Source of the DNA: a bacterium
GTDB taxonomy: Bacteria > 4484-113 > JAFGCY01
Direction of reading: 5' to 3'
NCBI GenBank assembly: GCA_020440605.1
Contig: JAGRNT010000019.1
Coordinates: 1 to 64,000 of the forward strand
Length of the DNA stretch: 64,000 nucleotides
Position numbers and translations under genes: made by a program. The notes beneath the pieces were generated by a model, which was not told where the DNA came from, did no database searches, and saw only the letters and a program-made list of their open reading frames with translations. Each line of letters starts with the position of its first letter. Within the stretch, counting starts at the first letter, position 1. Shown in pieces: positions 56,553-64,000 of this stretch.

Positions 56553-57143
56553 ATGATCCTCGGGATCACGGGCGGCATCGCCAGCGGCAAGAGCACCGTG
56601 ACCGGGATTCTCAGGCAACTGGGAGCCCGCGTGGTGGACTGTGACGATCTGGCCCGCTGCCTGACCGATCACGAGCCTGACATACTGAACGCAATCCGCA
56701 CCCGCTTCGGAGAGAGATACTTCTCCGGGGCGGGTGCTCTGCTTCGGGGGGAGCTCGGCGGACTGATTCTGCAGGATGCACAGGCCCGCATGGATCTGAA
56801 CGCCATCCTGCATCCACCGGTGATTGCCGCCTGCCGGCGACTGGCAGAGGATGCCCAGAGCCGCAGTGAACCACTGGTAATCTGCGCACCATTGCTGATC
56901 GAGGCTGATATGCTATATTTGGTCGATCGGGTCTGGCTCGTGAGCTGCAGGAGGGAGCAGCAGATCGAGCGGCTGATGCAGCGCAACGGCATCGATCGCA
57001 GCCAGGCCGAGCTGTGGCTTTCCATCCAGCTGCCGCTGGAGGAAAAACATAAATATGCCGATGACGTCATAGATAACAGCGTCAATGGCACAGAGGGTTT
57101 AGCAGATGAGATATCCCGCCGCTGGACTGCGTTCATCCGGTGA
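56553..57143 (+). CDS. coaE: Dephospho-CoA kinase
   Basis: A 196-residue P-loop kinase for the last step of coenzyme A synthesis. The motifs are ILGITGGIASGKSTV (P-loop), VVDCDDLAR, NAILHPPVIAACR, LVICAPLLIEADM and DRVWLVSCRREQQIERL with RNGIDRSQAELWL. It starts 8 bases after rpsA with no clear Shine-Dalgarno, so it is read as part of that operon. The lytic transglycosylase gene starts inside its 3' end. Confidence 0.95.
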   Translation: MILGITGGIASGKSTVTGILRQLGARVVDCDDLARCLTDHEPDILNAIRTRFGERYFSGAGALLRGELGGLILQDAQARMDLNAILHPPVIAACRRLAEDAQSRSEPLVICAPLLIEADMLYLVDRVWLVSCRREQQIERLMQRNGIDRSQAELWLSIQLPLEEKHKYADDVIDNSVNGTEGLADEISRRWTAFIR

Positions 57144-58284
57144 GTGGTTGAGGCAGGCCGCGCGCCTGGCGTGCGTGGCCGCGCTGCTGTGCGCAATGTT
57201 GTCAGCATGGGCCGGCAGGGCGGAAGCCAGGCAGGAGATGAGTGCCGAGGAAGCCTACCGCGCCGTGCTCTCCTGGGCCACCCAGAACAACAACCGCCAA
57301 TACCTGGATGAGCTGTACCTGCAGATCGAGAGTGCGGCCTCCCGCTACCGCGTTCCCCCTGAGCTGGCCCTGGCCGTGATCGGGGCGGAAGCCCGTTATG
57401 GCCAGCGCATCAGCTATGCCCGCTATGACTCCTGGCAGCTCTATGACAAGACCACCGGCCAGACCCGTGAAAGCTACCCTGAGGTCACCGCCGATCTGCA
57501 TACGATGCTCAGTGAACTGCGCTACATCATGAGCCGCAGCAACACCATGGAGCAGGCCATCCACGAATACTGGTGCGGACCCGACGGCGAATTCAACAAG
57601 GACAGCTACGAGCAGTTCAGCACGGCCTTCTCGAAGATCTGGACCGCACTCGAGGAATACGCCAAGGACCGCAAGAGCGCTCCGCAGCCCAGTGCCGATG
57701 ACTTCACCTACAAGGGTGCTACCACCAGCTGGGGGCATATTGAAGGCGGGGACATGAAGAACTGGAAGAGCAAGCTCCAGCCGATCCCCAAGAGCTACGC
57801 CGAACTGAAGATCTACAAGGAAGAGTCGGCCTACAGCGCTGCGATCCGCAAGCTCAACAGCAAGGTCTCGCAGGCCGATGCCGAGATGATCGCGCGCATC
57901 ATCCTCAACTATTGCGACCAGGCCGATGTCAACACGGTCGACCCGCGCCTGATCATGAGCATCGTCTGCGCCGAAAGCCGCTTCAACAAGAATGCCCGCA
58001 GCCGCGTGGGAGCGCTGGGACTGGGGCAGCTGATGCCGGCGACCGCCAAGGGCATGGGGATCTCCGACCCGATGGATCCGGTGCAGAACCTCTGGGGCTG
58101 CGTGCGCTACGTGGAGCGGGAAATCAACCGCTGGGCCAAGCATCCGGACGCACTTGACAGGGTTCTCGCAAGCTATAATGCAGGCCCCGGTGCCGTGCAG
58201 AAATACAACGGCATCCCTCCCTACAAGGAGACCCAGAACTACGTGAAGATCGTCAAGCGCTACTACGCCGACTTCACGAATTAA
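57106..58284 (+). CDS. Lytic transglycosylase with two lysozyme-like modules
   Basis: A 392-residue exported peptidoglycan lyase. A signal peptide (about 16-41, ARLACVAALLCAMLSAWAGR) is followed by an N-terminal module (about 70-150) that resembles a divergent SLT domain: SRYRVPPELALAVIGAEARY, then YEQFSTAF-type helices. A linker leads to the canonical C-terminal SLT domain (about 275-385): VDPRLIMSIVCAESRFNKNA with catalytic Glu, SRVGALGLGQLMPATAKGMG and LASYNAGPGAVQKYNGIPPY. ATG at 57106 overlaps coaE by 38 bases and has GAGGG upstream. TTG at 57148, just after the coaE stop, is a possible alternative. Confidence 0.9.
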   Translation: MRYPAAGLRSSGEWLRQAARLACVAALLCAMLSAWAGRAEARQEMSAEEAYRAVLSWATQNNNRQYLDELYLQIESAASRYRVPPELALAVIGAEARYGQRISYARYDSWQLYDKTTGQTRESYPEVTADLHTMLSELRYIMSRSNTMEQAIHEYWCGPDGEFNKDSYEQFSTAFSKIWTALEEYAKDRKSAPQPSADDFTYKGATTSWGHIEGGDMKNWKSKLQPIPKSYAELKIYKEESAYSAAIRKLNSKVSQADAEMIARIILNYCDQADVNTVDPRLIMSIVCAESRFNKNARSRVGALGLGQLMPATAKGMGISDPMDPVQNLWGCVRYVEREINRWAKHPDALDRVLASYNAGPGAVQKYNGIPPYKETQNYVKIVKRYYADFTN

Positions 58285-58304
58285 GCACTCAGAGGAACAC
58301 GGGA

Positions 58305-59444
58305 ATGGCAATGGAGCACCATGCGGTTAAGCATACGGCGCTGCACAGGCGTCACCTTGATCTCGGCGCGCGGATGGGAGAATTCGCGGGCTACATGATG
58401 CCGCTGTGGTATTCGAGCATCAAGGAGGAGCACGAGGCGGTGCGCAACGGGGTGGGGCTGTTCGACCTCTCCCACATGGGTGAGTTCTTCATCACCGGCC
58501 CGCAGGCCTTTGATCTCTGCCAGCACCTGACCTGCAACGACCTGCGCCGTATCGGCGACGGGCAGTGCCAGTACACGCTGTTCCCCACGCCGGAGGGCGG
58601 TACGGTGGATGACCTGATCGTCTACCAGCAGACCCCCGAAAGCTACATGATGGTTGTCAACGCCAGCAACATTGACAAGGATTACGCCTGGGTCACGAAG
58701 CACAACCGCTTCGACTGCAAGGTTGAAAATGCCAGCGAGGCACATTCCCTCGTGGCGGTGCAGGGCCCGAAGACCAACGCGCTGCTGGAGGCCTTCGGCA
58801 TCAAGGGCATTGCCGCCATGCCGCAGTTCACCTGGAAGCGCATGAAGCTGCACAGCCGCAACCTGATCGTCTGCGGCACCGGCTACACCGGCGAGCGCGG
58901 TTTCGAGATCATCGTTGCCAACGAGGATGCCGGCTGGCTCTGGGACGCGCTGATGAAGGTTGGCGAGCAGTTCGGCGTGAAGCCGATCGGGCTCGGTGCG
59001 CGTGACACCCTGCGCCTCGAGATGGCCTACAGCCTGTATGGCCAGGAGCTGGATGATGAGACCTCCGCACTGGAAGCCGGCCTGGCCTGGTATGTGCGCA
59101 CCGGCGTGGACTTCATCGGCGTGGAGAAGCTGCGCGAGCAGGAGCAGGCCGGACCCGGACGCAAGGTCGTGGGCCTCGTTGTCACTGAGGAGAAGCGCAG
59201 TGCCGCCCCGCGCCATGGTGCACCGGTCTACAGTGCGGAAGGTGAGGACATCGGCGAGGTCACCAGCGGCAGCTTCAGCCCATCGCTGGAAAAGGGCATC
59301 GCACTGGCCAGCCTGAAGAAGGGATACTGGGAGCCGGGGATGCAGGTCCAGATCGAGATCCGCGGCCGGCGCATGAATGCCGAGATCGTCAACCTGCCGT
59401 TCTACCGCAAGCCCAAGCCGAAGAAGAAGGCCAAGGCCAAGTAG
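58305..59444 (+). CDS. gcvT: Aminomethyltransferase (glycine cleavage T protein)
   Basis: A 379-residue GcvT, which transfers the methylene group from the H-protein lipoyl arm to tetrahydrofolate. Signatures are MGEFAGYMMPLWYSSIKEEH, GLFDLSHMGEF, CQYTLFPTPEGGTVDDLIVY and CGTGYTGERGFEIIV (folate and Asp motif), with GLGARDTLRLEM. The last 12 residues are a Lys-rich tail (KPKPKKKAKAK), which is unusual. GAGGAA precedes the ATG by about 8 bases. No gcvH or gcvP is in the window. It converges with purH, another one-carbon enzyme gene. Confidence 0.94.
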   Translation: MAMEHHAVKHTALHRRHLDLGARMGEFAGYMMPLWYSSIKEEHEAVRNGVGLFDLSHMGEFFITGPQAFDLCQHLTCNDLRRIGDGQCQYTLFPTPEGGTVDDLIVYQQTPESYMMVVNASNIDKDYAWVTKHNRFDCKVENASEAHSLVAVQGPKTNALLEAFGIKGIAAMPQFTWKRMKLHSRNLIVCGTGYTGERGFEIIVANEDAGWLWDALMKVGEQFGVKPIGLGARDTLRLEMAYSLYGQELDDETSALEAGLAWYVRTGVDFIGVEKLREQEQAGPGRKVVGLVVTEEKRSAAPRHGAPVYSAEGEDIGEVTSGSFSPSLEKGIALASLKKGYWEPGMQVQIEIRGRRMNAEIVNLPFYRKPKPKKKAKAK

Positions 59445-59571
59445 GCCGCCGCTTCCCCGGTACGGATTGTCAATATGCCTGGCAGGCCAGGTGGATACAT
59501 ATGCGTGTCAACGCACGAACGCTGTCAGACCGGGCAGTCGTCATGCGAGATACGTTGTAGTTGAACCCAGA

Positions 59572-61167
59572 CTAGTGCAGGAAGTGGCGGTTGGGGGCGA
59601 AGATCAGCGGTACCTTGAGCTGGTTGGCCATGGCCACGACCTCCACATCCCGCTTCGATCCACCCGGGGCCACGACGCAGCCGAACTTCGCCTTGGCAGC
59701 CATCTCGATGCTGTCGGCGAAGGGGAAGAAGCCGTCGCTGATCAGCACGGCACCCTTGCAGTCCTTGCCGGCGTTCTTGATGGCGATCTCCGCAGCATCC
59801 ACGCGTGACATCTGGCCGAGCCCGGCGCCGATCATCACGCCGTCCTTCACGACGCACAGCGAATTGCTCTTCAGGTGGCGGATGATGCTCAGGCCGAAGA
59901 GGATGTCCTCGCGCAGCTCGTCATCGGGCTTGGTCTGGCTGACGAGATCCAGGTTCTCCCACTTCTCCTCGACGTTGTCAAAGTCCTGCAGCAGTGCGCC
60001 GAAGATGTTGATGTTGACCTTCGGGCTCTGCTCACGCACACTGCGCACCAGGTCGAGGTCGACCTCCAGCAGACGCCAGTTCTTCTTCTGCTTGAGCGTG
60101 TCCAGGGCCTCCTTCGAATAGGCAGGGGCGATGATCACCTCAAGGAAGGTGCGCTTGAGTTCCTCAGCCAGGGCCTTGTTGACCTCGCAGTTGAGGCTGA
60201 CGATTCCGCCGAAGGCACTCTTGGCATCCGCCTCGCGCGCATTGATGTATGTCTTGACGGCGTTGTCACCGATGGCGATCCCGCAGGGATTGGTGTGCTT
60301 GACGACGCAGGCAGCGTAGGGCTTCGAGAAGTTGCCGGCCACCACCGACACCGCAGCCGCGGCATCGAGGTAGTTGTTGTAGCTCATGTCCTTGCCCTGG
60401 TGGACCTTGAAGGGCAGGGAGGGAATGCCGGTCATGGTGTAGCGGGCTGCCTGCTGGTGCGGGTTCTCACCGTAGCGCAGCTTCTCGCTCTTCTTCAGCG
60501 TCAGCGTGATGCGATCCTCGAACATCTCGCTCGGCAGCTCGACAGTCATGTCCTCGCTGGCATCGCTCAGTCCGACCGGAGCCGCTTCCTCGAAATAGGC
60601 CGCGATTGCGGCTTCATATTCATATGTCTTCTTGAAGGCATCGCGGGCCAGTTTCAGGCGGTACTCGTCGGAGACATCGCCGTGGTCCTTGATGTAGCGC
60701 ACCACCTCGCGGTACTGCTCGATGTCACTGACGATGCAGACATTGCGATGGTTCTTGGCCGAGGCGCGGACCATGCTCGGGCCGCCGATGTCGATCAGTT
60801 CAATGGCCTCGGCGAGCTTCGTGCTGCCGGCCTTGACCTTCTCGTGGAAGGGGTAGAAGTTGACCACCACCATGTCAAATGGCTTGATGCCGGCCTTCTT
60901 CATGTCCTTCTGATGCTCGGCATCATTGGGGTCAGCGAGGATTCCGCCGAACACCATCGGATGAATGGTCTTCACACGGCCGCCGAGGATTTCCGGGGAA
61001 CGGATGGACTTGGACAGTTCCTTGACGGGAACGTCCGCCTCCTTGAGCTTCAGATACGTGCCCCCAGTCGAATAGATCTCATAACCGAGCTTGACGAGGT
61101 CCCTCGCAAACGTCGTAATGTAGCGTTTGTCAGAAACACTGATCAATGCCCTCTTCTTGCCAGTCAT
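59572..61167 (-). CDS. purH: Bifunctional AICAR formyltransferase/IMP cyclohydrolase
   Basis: A 531-residue PurH, catalysing the last two steps of IMP synthesis. The N-terminal MGS-like cyclohydrolase (about 1-190) has ALISVSDKRYITTFARDLVK, STGGTYLKL, GGRVKTIHPMVFGGILA and IDIGGPSMVRASAKNHRNV. The C-terminal formyltransferase has RYGENPHQQAARY, CVVKHTNPCGIAIG and the ending SDGFFPFADSIEMAAKA with APGGSKRD. GGGAG lies about 7 bases before the ATG. It has a single-gene promoter. A 127-base gap to gcvT contains only a CCTGGC/GCCAGG hairpin. Confidence 0.96.
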   Translation of the reverse strand: MTGKKRALISVSDKRYITTFARDLVKLGYEIYSTGGTYLKLKEADVPVKELSKSIRSPEILGGRVKTIHPMVFGGILADPNDAEHQKDMKKAGIKPFDMVVVNFYPFHEKVKAGSTKLAEAIELIDIGGPSMVRASAKNHRNVCIVSDIEQYREVVRYIKDHGDVSDEYRLKLARDAFKKTYEYEAAIAAYFEEAAPVGLSDASEDMTVELPSEMFEDRITLTLKKSEKLRYGENPHQQAARYTMTGIPSLPFKVHQGKDMSYNNYLDAAAAVSVVAGNFSKPYAACVVKHTNPCGIAIGDNAVKTYINAREADAKSAFGGIVSLNCEVNKALAEELKRTFLEVIIAPAYSKEALDTLKQKKNWRLLEVDLDLVRSVREQSPKVNINIFGALLQDFDNVEEKWENLDLVSQTKPDDELREDILFGLSIIRHLKSNSLCVVKDGVMIGAGLGQMSRVDAAEIAIKNAGKDCKGAVLISDGFFPFADSIEMAAKAKFGCVVAPGGSKRDVEVVAMANQLKVPLIFAPNRHFLH

Positions 61168-61195
61168 TGACAGCTCCCGGAAAAATATCGCGCAT

Positions 61196-61204
61196 ACTAT
61201 ACCA
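61196..61204 (-). promoter_or_regulatory. Extended -10 of purH
   Basis: TGGTATAGT on the minus strand (hexamer 61196-61201), giving a leader of about 22 bases. Confidence 0.55.
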
Positions 61205-61257
61205 CGCCCGGGAAACTACTGCAGATTAGAATAATGCCGGCCTCTGCGGCTGCCGAT

Positions 61258-61500
61258 TCAGTCCTGCGGCGTTTGCTCCAGCTGCAGGATATGGATGCGG
61301 TTCTCCATTTCATCACGTACGGCCTGGTAGATCCTGCGCCTGAGCCTGCTGTCCAGCATCTGATATATGCCGCTGCGTTTGCCACAGGCGGGGCAGTGCA
61401 GTTCATTGCGCTGATCAAGCAGCTTCACGTCCAGTTCACAGGCTTCCCGGCAGCTGGGACAGACCAGGCGGACGCGCTCGGGGAGGCGCACATGGATCAT
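61258..61500 (-). CDS. Small zinc-ribbon protein
   Basis: An 80-residue protein with a zinc ribbon in its first half: C14-x-x-C17 (RLVCPSCREA) and C36-x-x-C39 (LHCPACGKR). The second half is a basic/acidic helix (RLRRRIYQAVRDEMENRIHI). There is no catalytic motif. GGAGG lies 8 bases before the ATG, and the stop of the Cys-rich gene is only 2 bases upstream. The two are therefore almost certainly co-translated, and it may be an assembly or nucleic-acid-binding partner. Family unknown. Confidence 0.7.
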   Translation of the reverse strand: MIHVRLPERVRLVCPSCREACELDVKLLDQRNELHCPACGKRSGIYQMLDSRLRRRIYQAVRDEMENRIHILQLEQTPQD

Positions 61501-61502
61501 GC

Positions 61503-62414
61503 TCAGGCCTCCGGCTTGATGTAGGCGCTGAAGTGCTCAATCAGATTCTGCTTGAGCATCTCGACGTTCTCGTATTCGACGATGTCATGCTGCATGTAAC
61601 TGAGCACCGGCGGGGCAGGGGCCGTCACACTGTGCAGCAGGGCGCTGCGCCGGCCCAGGCCATAGTTGATGCCCAGCAGCATCAGGGAGTTGGTGTCCCA
61701 TTCATCCAGGTTGAGCAGGGTATAGCCGCCCTCCTGGCAGTTCTCGCAGCAGCGGCAGAGCTTCTCGTCGTCCGTGATTTCCTCATCGATGCGGTAGGGA
61801 TTGAGGTTGAGTGATTTGAGGGCCGGAGCGATGGCTTCGCTGTACAGATAATCGTTCTGATCCGTCTTGCGCAGGATCACCGTGACTTTGCGGCCCTGGT
61901 AGACCGGGAATTTGCGGCACTTGCCCTCGGGGAAACGCCAGCAGCGGATCGGCGTCAGGGGCGGGCTGTCATCCAGCTGCACTCCATAATCCATGCGGAT
62001 GTCACGGGCCAGATCCGCGACCAGCTGATCCTCGATGTTGATGCTGATGCTGGCTGTCGTGGCCGGCTGCGTGATCTCGTTGACGATGGATGGGACTGGG
62101 CTGCAGAGTGAGCATTCCTCGCAGGTCTTCAGACTGTAGAGCCGGATATTGAGCGCCTTGCAGGCCATGCTGACAACAACTCGGCCCTCGCCGCGGTAAG
62201 GCTTGAGTTCGGTTCCGACACTCAGATAGCGGCACTGCGGCTCGGAAACGATTCCCGGCACATCACAGTTCTGACAGGTGAGGGGGTCCACCTCTGAGAC
62301 ATAGGAATCAGTACTGATCGTGCAGGAGGCCGTGCCGTGGCTGACGCGGCGGAAGGCACAGCGCGGTGTATTGAGGAATGTCTCCTCGCGGAACTCTTCT
62401 GGCTTCTGGTCCAT
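61503..62414 (-). CDS. Cys-rich protein with TIR/deoxyribosyltransferase-like C-terminal domain
   Basis: A 303-residue cytoplasmic protein with 15 cysteines. The N-terminal part (about 15-110) carries them in C-x-x-C pairs: TCQNCDVPG (C47, C50) and KTCEECSLCSP (C98, C101, C104), with singles at 19, 31, 61 and 85. The C-terminal part (about 172-303) has the layout of TIR-like/nucleoside 2-deoxyribosyltransferase domains: a strand KVTVILRKTD, helix YSEAIAPALKSLNLNPYRID, a four-cysteine insert CRCCENC, then LLNLDEWDTNSLMLLGINYG. In that last motif the catalytic Glu position of N-V-x-Y-E-L-G is Leu. Function unknown. No Shine-Dalgarno is seen before the ATG. Confidence 0.55.
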   Translation of the reverse strand: MDQKPEEFREETFLNTPRCAFRRVSHGTASCTISTDSYVSEVDPLTCQNCDVPGIVSEPQCRYLSVGTELKPYRGEGRVVVSMACKALNIRLYSLKTCEECSLCSPVPSIVNEITQPATTASISINIEDQLVADLARDIRMDYGVQLDDSPPLTPIRCWRFPEGKCRKFPVYQGRKVTVILRKTDQNDYLYSEAIAPALKSLNLNPYRIDEEITDDEKLCRCCENCQEGGYTLLNLDEWDTNSLMLLGINYGLGRRSALLHSVTAPAPPVLSYMQHDIVEYENVEMLKQNLIEHFSAYIKPEA

Positions 62415-62506
62415 GTGATTAGAGGATATATGCAGGATGTTGCGGAAGTGTGATTTGTTCCATTTCCCGACAGCTTATGCCGCCGGAATAGCGGATGGCC
62501 CCGGGC

Positions 62507-62512
62507 TATAAT
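62507..62512 (+). promoter_or_regulatory. TATAAT -10, leaderless TTG start
   Basis: A perfect hexamer ending 7 bases before the TTG at 62520; no Shine-Dalgarno. Confidence 0.5.
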
Positions 62513-62519
62513 TGGTGCC

Positions 62520-63566
62520 TTGAAGCAGGAGACGCAGGCCAACAGAATCATCATCATCGACTGGTCCATGATCGGCGACCTCGTCATGCTGAGCCCGGCG
62601 GTGGACTGCATCTGTGAGAACTACCCGGATGCGATGATCAGCATCCTCGGCGCTCCCGCCAGTATCAGCGTCTACAAGCATCACCCGCGTATCAGCGAGC
62701 TGATTCCCTACGATCGCAGCAAGGGTGACTGGGACATCGGCAATTTCCGCAATGCGGCCCGCCTGTTGGCCGAGCGCAGCTTCGACCTCGGCTTCATCTT
62801 CCACAACAGCCTGGGCAGTGCGCTGATGGCCAAGCTCGGCAAGGTCCAGCGCCGCGTGGGCTACTGCAATGAGATGCGGGATGCGCTGCTGACTGATCGT
62901 CTGCGCATCTCGGACATCCCCCAGCATCTGATCGAAACCAAGCTCGACCTGCTGCGCCAGTTCGGGCTGGAGCCGCAGTCCACCACGGAGTATGTACATA
63001 TCGATCAGAACCGTGCCCGGCGCTGGCTGCGCGAGAAGCTCGGACCGAATCTGGGACGCAGCCGGCCGATCGTCGGGATCAGCCTCGGAGCGACGCGCAA
63101 CTACAAGATGTGGTCTGGGCAGGGCATGGAAGCGCTGATCAACCGCTTCCCGGTCAACAGCATCGATCTCGTGTTCCTTGGTGCACCGCATGAGCGACCG
63201 CTGTTTGAGGGTGTGTACAGCTACAACAACACAGTGGTGGATCTCGTGGGAGAGACGACCATCGAGGAACTGACCTGGGTGCTCGACAAGCTGGACCTGT
63301 ACATCGGACCGGACAGCGGGCCGATGCACCTGGCGACCGGGCGGGATACTCCGGTCGTAGCCCTGTTCGGTGCTACGAATCCCTCCGTCTGCGGCCCATA
63401 CAACTATGACAAGGCACGCATCATCCGCAGCGAGAAGATCTGCAGTGAATGCGACAAGACCCAGGGCAAGAACATCAGTGCCTGCCTGCATACCATCGAC
63501 CCGGATGAGGTTTACAGCGCCGCCGTCGAACTGCTTGCGGCCTACAGTCCCAACTGGCAGGGCTGA
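62520..63566 (+). CDS. GT9 heptosyltransferase-family protein
   Basis: A 348-residue glycosyltransferase of family 9, which adds heptose-type sugars to the LPS inner core. The N-terminal Rossmann half starts RIIIIDWSMIGDLVMLSPAV and has LIPYDRSKGDWDIGNFRNAA. The nucleotide-sugar half has PIVGISLGATRNYKMWSGQG, DLVGETTIEELTWVLDKLDL and the family hallmark YIGPDSGPMHLATGRDTPVV, followed by ALFGATNPSVCGPY. Two late cysteines (KICSECDKTQGKNISACL) match the ADP-heptose transferase C-terminal pattern. TTG start is required by the reading frame and by the leaderless spacing. Confidence 0.9.
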   Translation: MKQETQANRIIIIDWSMIGDLVMLSPAVDCICENYPDAMISILGAPASISVYKHHPRISELIPYDRSKGDWDIGNFRNAARLLAERSFDLGFIFHNSLGSALMAKLGKVQRRVGYCNEMRDALLTDRLRISDIPQHLIETKLDLLRQFGLEPQSTTEYVHIDQNRARRWLREKLGPNLGRSRPIVGISLGATRNYKMWSGQGMEALINRFPVNSIDLVFLGAPHERPLFEGVYSYNNTVVDLVGETTIEELTWVLDKLDLYIGPDSGPMHLATGRDTPVVALFGATNPSVCGPYNYDKARIIRSEKICSECDKTQGKNISACLHTIDPDEVYSAAVELLAAYSPNWQG

Positions 63567-63602
63567 TGAACAGCGAATAGCCTGCCACTTAACGGATATT
63601 TG

Positions 63603-63751
63603 TATAATCCCGGTATTAAAATGGGATCGGCGTTATACACGGGGCAATGCGAAGCCGATTAAGAAGCAGGCCGGACGTCGTCGGCCCGGCGGAAACGAGA
63701 TGGGGTTTACCGCCCGGATCCTCCCGGGATCCAAACGAGGTGAGAATAGGA
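63603..63751 (+). promoter_or_regulatory. Promoter and structured 5' leader of the TlpA-like gene
   Basis: TATAAT at 63603-63608 (in TGTATAAT) starts a leader of about 137 bases with four successive hairpins: ATCGGC/GCCGAT (about 63625-63660), GGCCG/CGGCC (about 63670-63688), GGCGGAAAC/GTTTACCGCC (about 63690-63715) and GGATCC/GGATCC (about 63717-63733). GAGGTGA follows before the ATG. The density of structure suggests a regulatory leader; I could not match it to a known riboswitch class. Confidence 0.5.
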
Positions 63752-64000
63752 ATGGTGGTCAATCGCAAGCTCAGCTATATCCTCAGTGCATTCTGTGCAG
63801 TGCTGCTGCTGTTTGGCGCGGATACTCCCGAGGCGGAGGCGGCAGCGGGTTGCCGGATCGACATCGGCAGCAAGGCTCCCCAGCTGGCGGGTCCGGATCT
63901 CAACGGGCAGTTCCACTCGCTGGAGGACTACCGGGGCAAGTGGGTCTATGTTGACTTCTGGGCCTCCTGGTGCGCTCCCTGCATGCGCGAGCTGCCGTCG
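63752..64000 (+). CDS. TlpA/ResA-like thioredoxin, 5' part
   Basis: The first 83 codons of an exported thiol-disulfide reductase; the gene continues past the window. A signal peptide (about 6-30, YILSAFCAVLLLFGA) is followed by the AhpC/TlpA-type start IGSKAPQLAGPDLNGQFHSL and the active site FWASWCAPCMREL (W-C-x-P-C). Such proteins reduce cysteines of apocytochromes or other periplasmic proteins. GAGGTGA stands about 9 bases before the ATG at 63752. Confidence 0.9.
   Translation, partial: MVVNRKLSYILSAFCAVLLLFGADTPEAEAAAGCRIDIGSKAPQLAGPDLNGQFHSLEDYRGKWVYVDFWASWCAPCMRELPS

Noticed and set aside
61258..62414. A TIR-type anti-phage defence system
   Set aside because: The catalytic Glu position is lost, there is no sensor or nuclease gene nearby, and the neighbours are housekeeping genes. 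It is kept only as an uncharacterised pair.
63609..63751. A cyclic-di-GMP-I (GEMM) riboswitch in the TlpA leader
   Set aside because: A GGGGCAA word and a GGGGTTTACCG ending recall that class, but the central GGACGCAAAGCC block and the first hairpin are missing.

Overview
The window is a high-GC stretch of a bacterial chromosome. It is densely packed with housekeeping genes and has little accessory DNA. The organism looks like a diderm: it has a TolC-like outer-membrane protein, an LptA/OstA-like protein, KpsF, a GT9 heptosyltransferase-like enzyme, prepilin peptidase and lipoproteins. It does not look like a proteobacterium, because it also carries RNase Y, MutS2, a SufU-type Fe-S scaffold, the alternate lipid II flippase Amj, GatCA amidotransferase and a RsbU/SpoIIE-like phosphatase. 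I cannot name the phylum from sequence alone; an under-sampled, metagenome-type lineage is likely.

Layout. 1-2.1 kb: the end of a cheW gene, tRNA-Thr(CGT), a CsgG-like exported protein, a dUTPase/dCTP-deaminase-family gene and a small membrane protein. 2.1-7.7 kb: a six-gene suf operon (sufC-sufB-sufD-Rieske-sufS-sufU) with a clear promoter. 7.9-8.3 kb: an orphan flagellar rod-binding (FlgJ-N-like) gene. 8.4-13.5 kb: wecG-type glycosyltransferase, ftsE, ftsX, M23 peptidase and C-terminal processing protease, a cell-wall/division cluster. 13.6-19 kb: NYN RNase, LptA-like and IPT/TIG-like exported proteins, then a response regulator-phosphatase whose only good start is ATA. 19-27.5 kb: prepilin peptidase, thiD, a TetR regulator, kpsF, and an operon of a degenerate 5'-nucleotidase-like protein, Amj and a V4R-like protein. 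27.5-34 kb: mutS2 and a MacA/MacB-like exporter with two permeases but no ATPase gene. 34-40 kb: an XRE-S24 (LexA/CI-like) repressor with nfu, then lgt, recA and rny. 40-48 kb: a PDZ protein with glycine/aspartate repeats, gatC-gatA, a glycosyltransferase, nadE, a DUF502 gene, tRNA-Ala(CGC) and yigZ. 48-54 kb: a CocE-like lipoprotein hydrolase, tolC, a GxxExxY pseudogene between inverted CACAGAG repeats, and rpsD. 54-64 kb: gmd, rpsA, coaE, a lytic transglycosylase, gcvT, purH, a zinc-ribbon plus Cys-rich TIR/deoxyribosyltransferase-like pair, a GT9 enzyme, and a truncated TlpA-like thioredoxin behind a structured leader.

How it works together. Envelope biogenesis dominates: division-linked peptidoglycan hydrolysis (FtsEX, M23, CtpA, SLT), lipid II flipping, lipoprotein maturation, LPS-type sugar metabolism and efflux. 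Fe-S assembly (Suf, Nfu), translation (rpsA, rpsD, gatCA, two tRNAs), DNA repair/recombination (recA, mutS2) and cofactor synthesis (nadE, thiD, coaE) fill the rest.

The most striking regularity is in the start signals. Eleven genes have a good -10 hexamer (TANNAT or close) ending exactly 6 or 7 bases before an ATG, GTG or TTG and lack a Shine-Dalgarno sequence, so they are predicted to make leaderless mRNAs. Many other genes share an extended -10 of the form TGNTANNNT, most often TGCTANNAT. I see no CRISPR array, intact insertion sequence, prophage or recognisable defence island.
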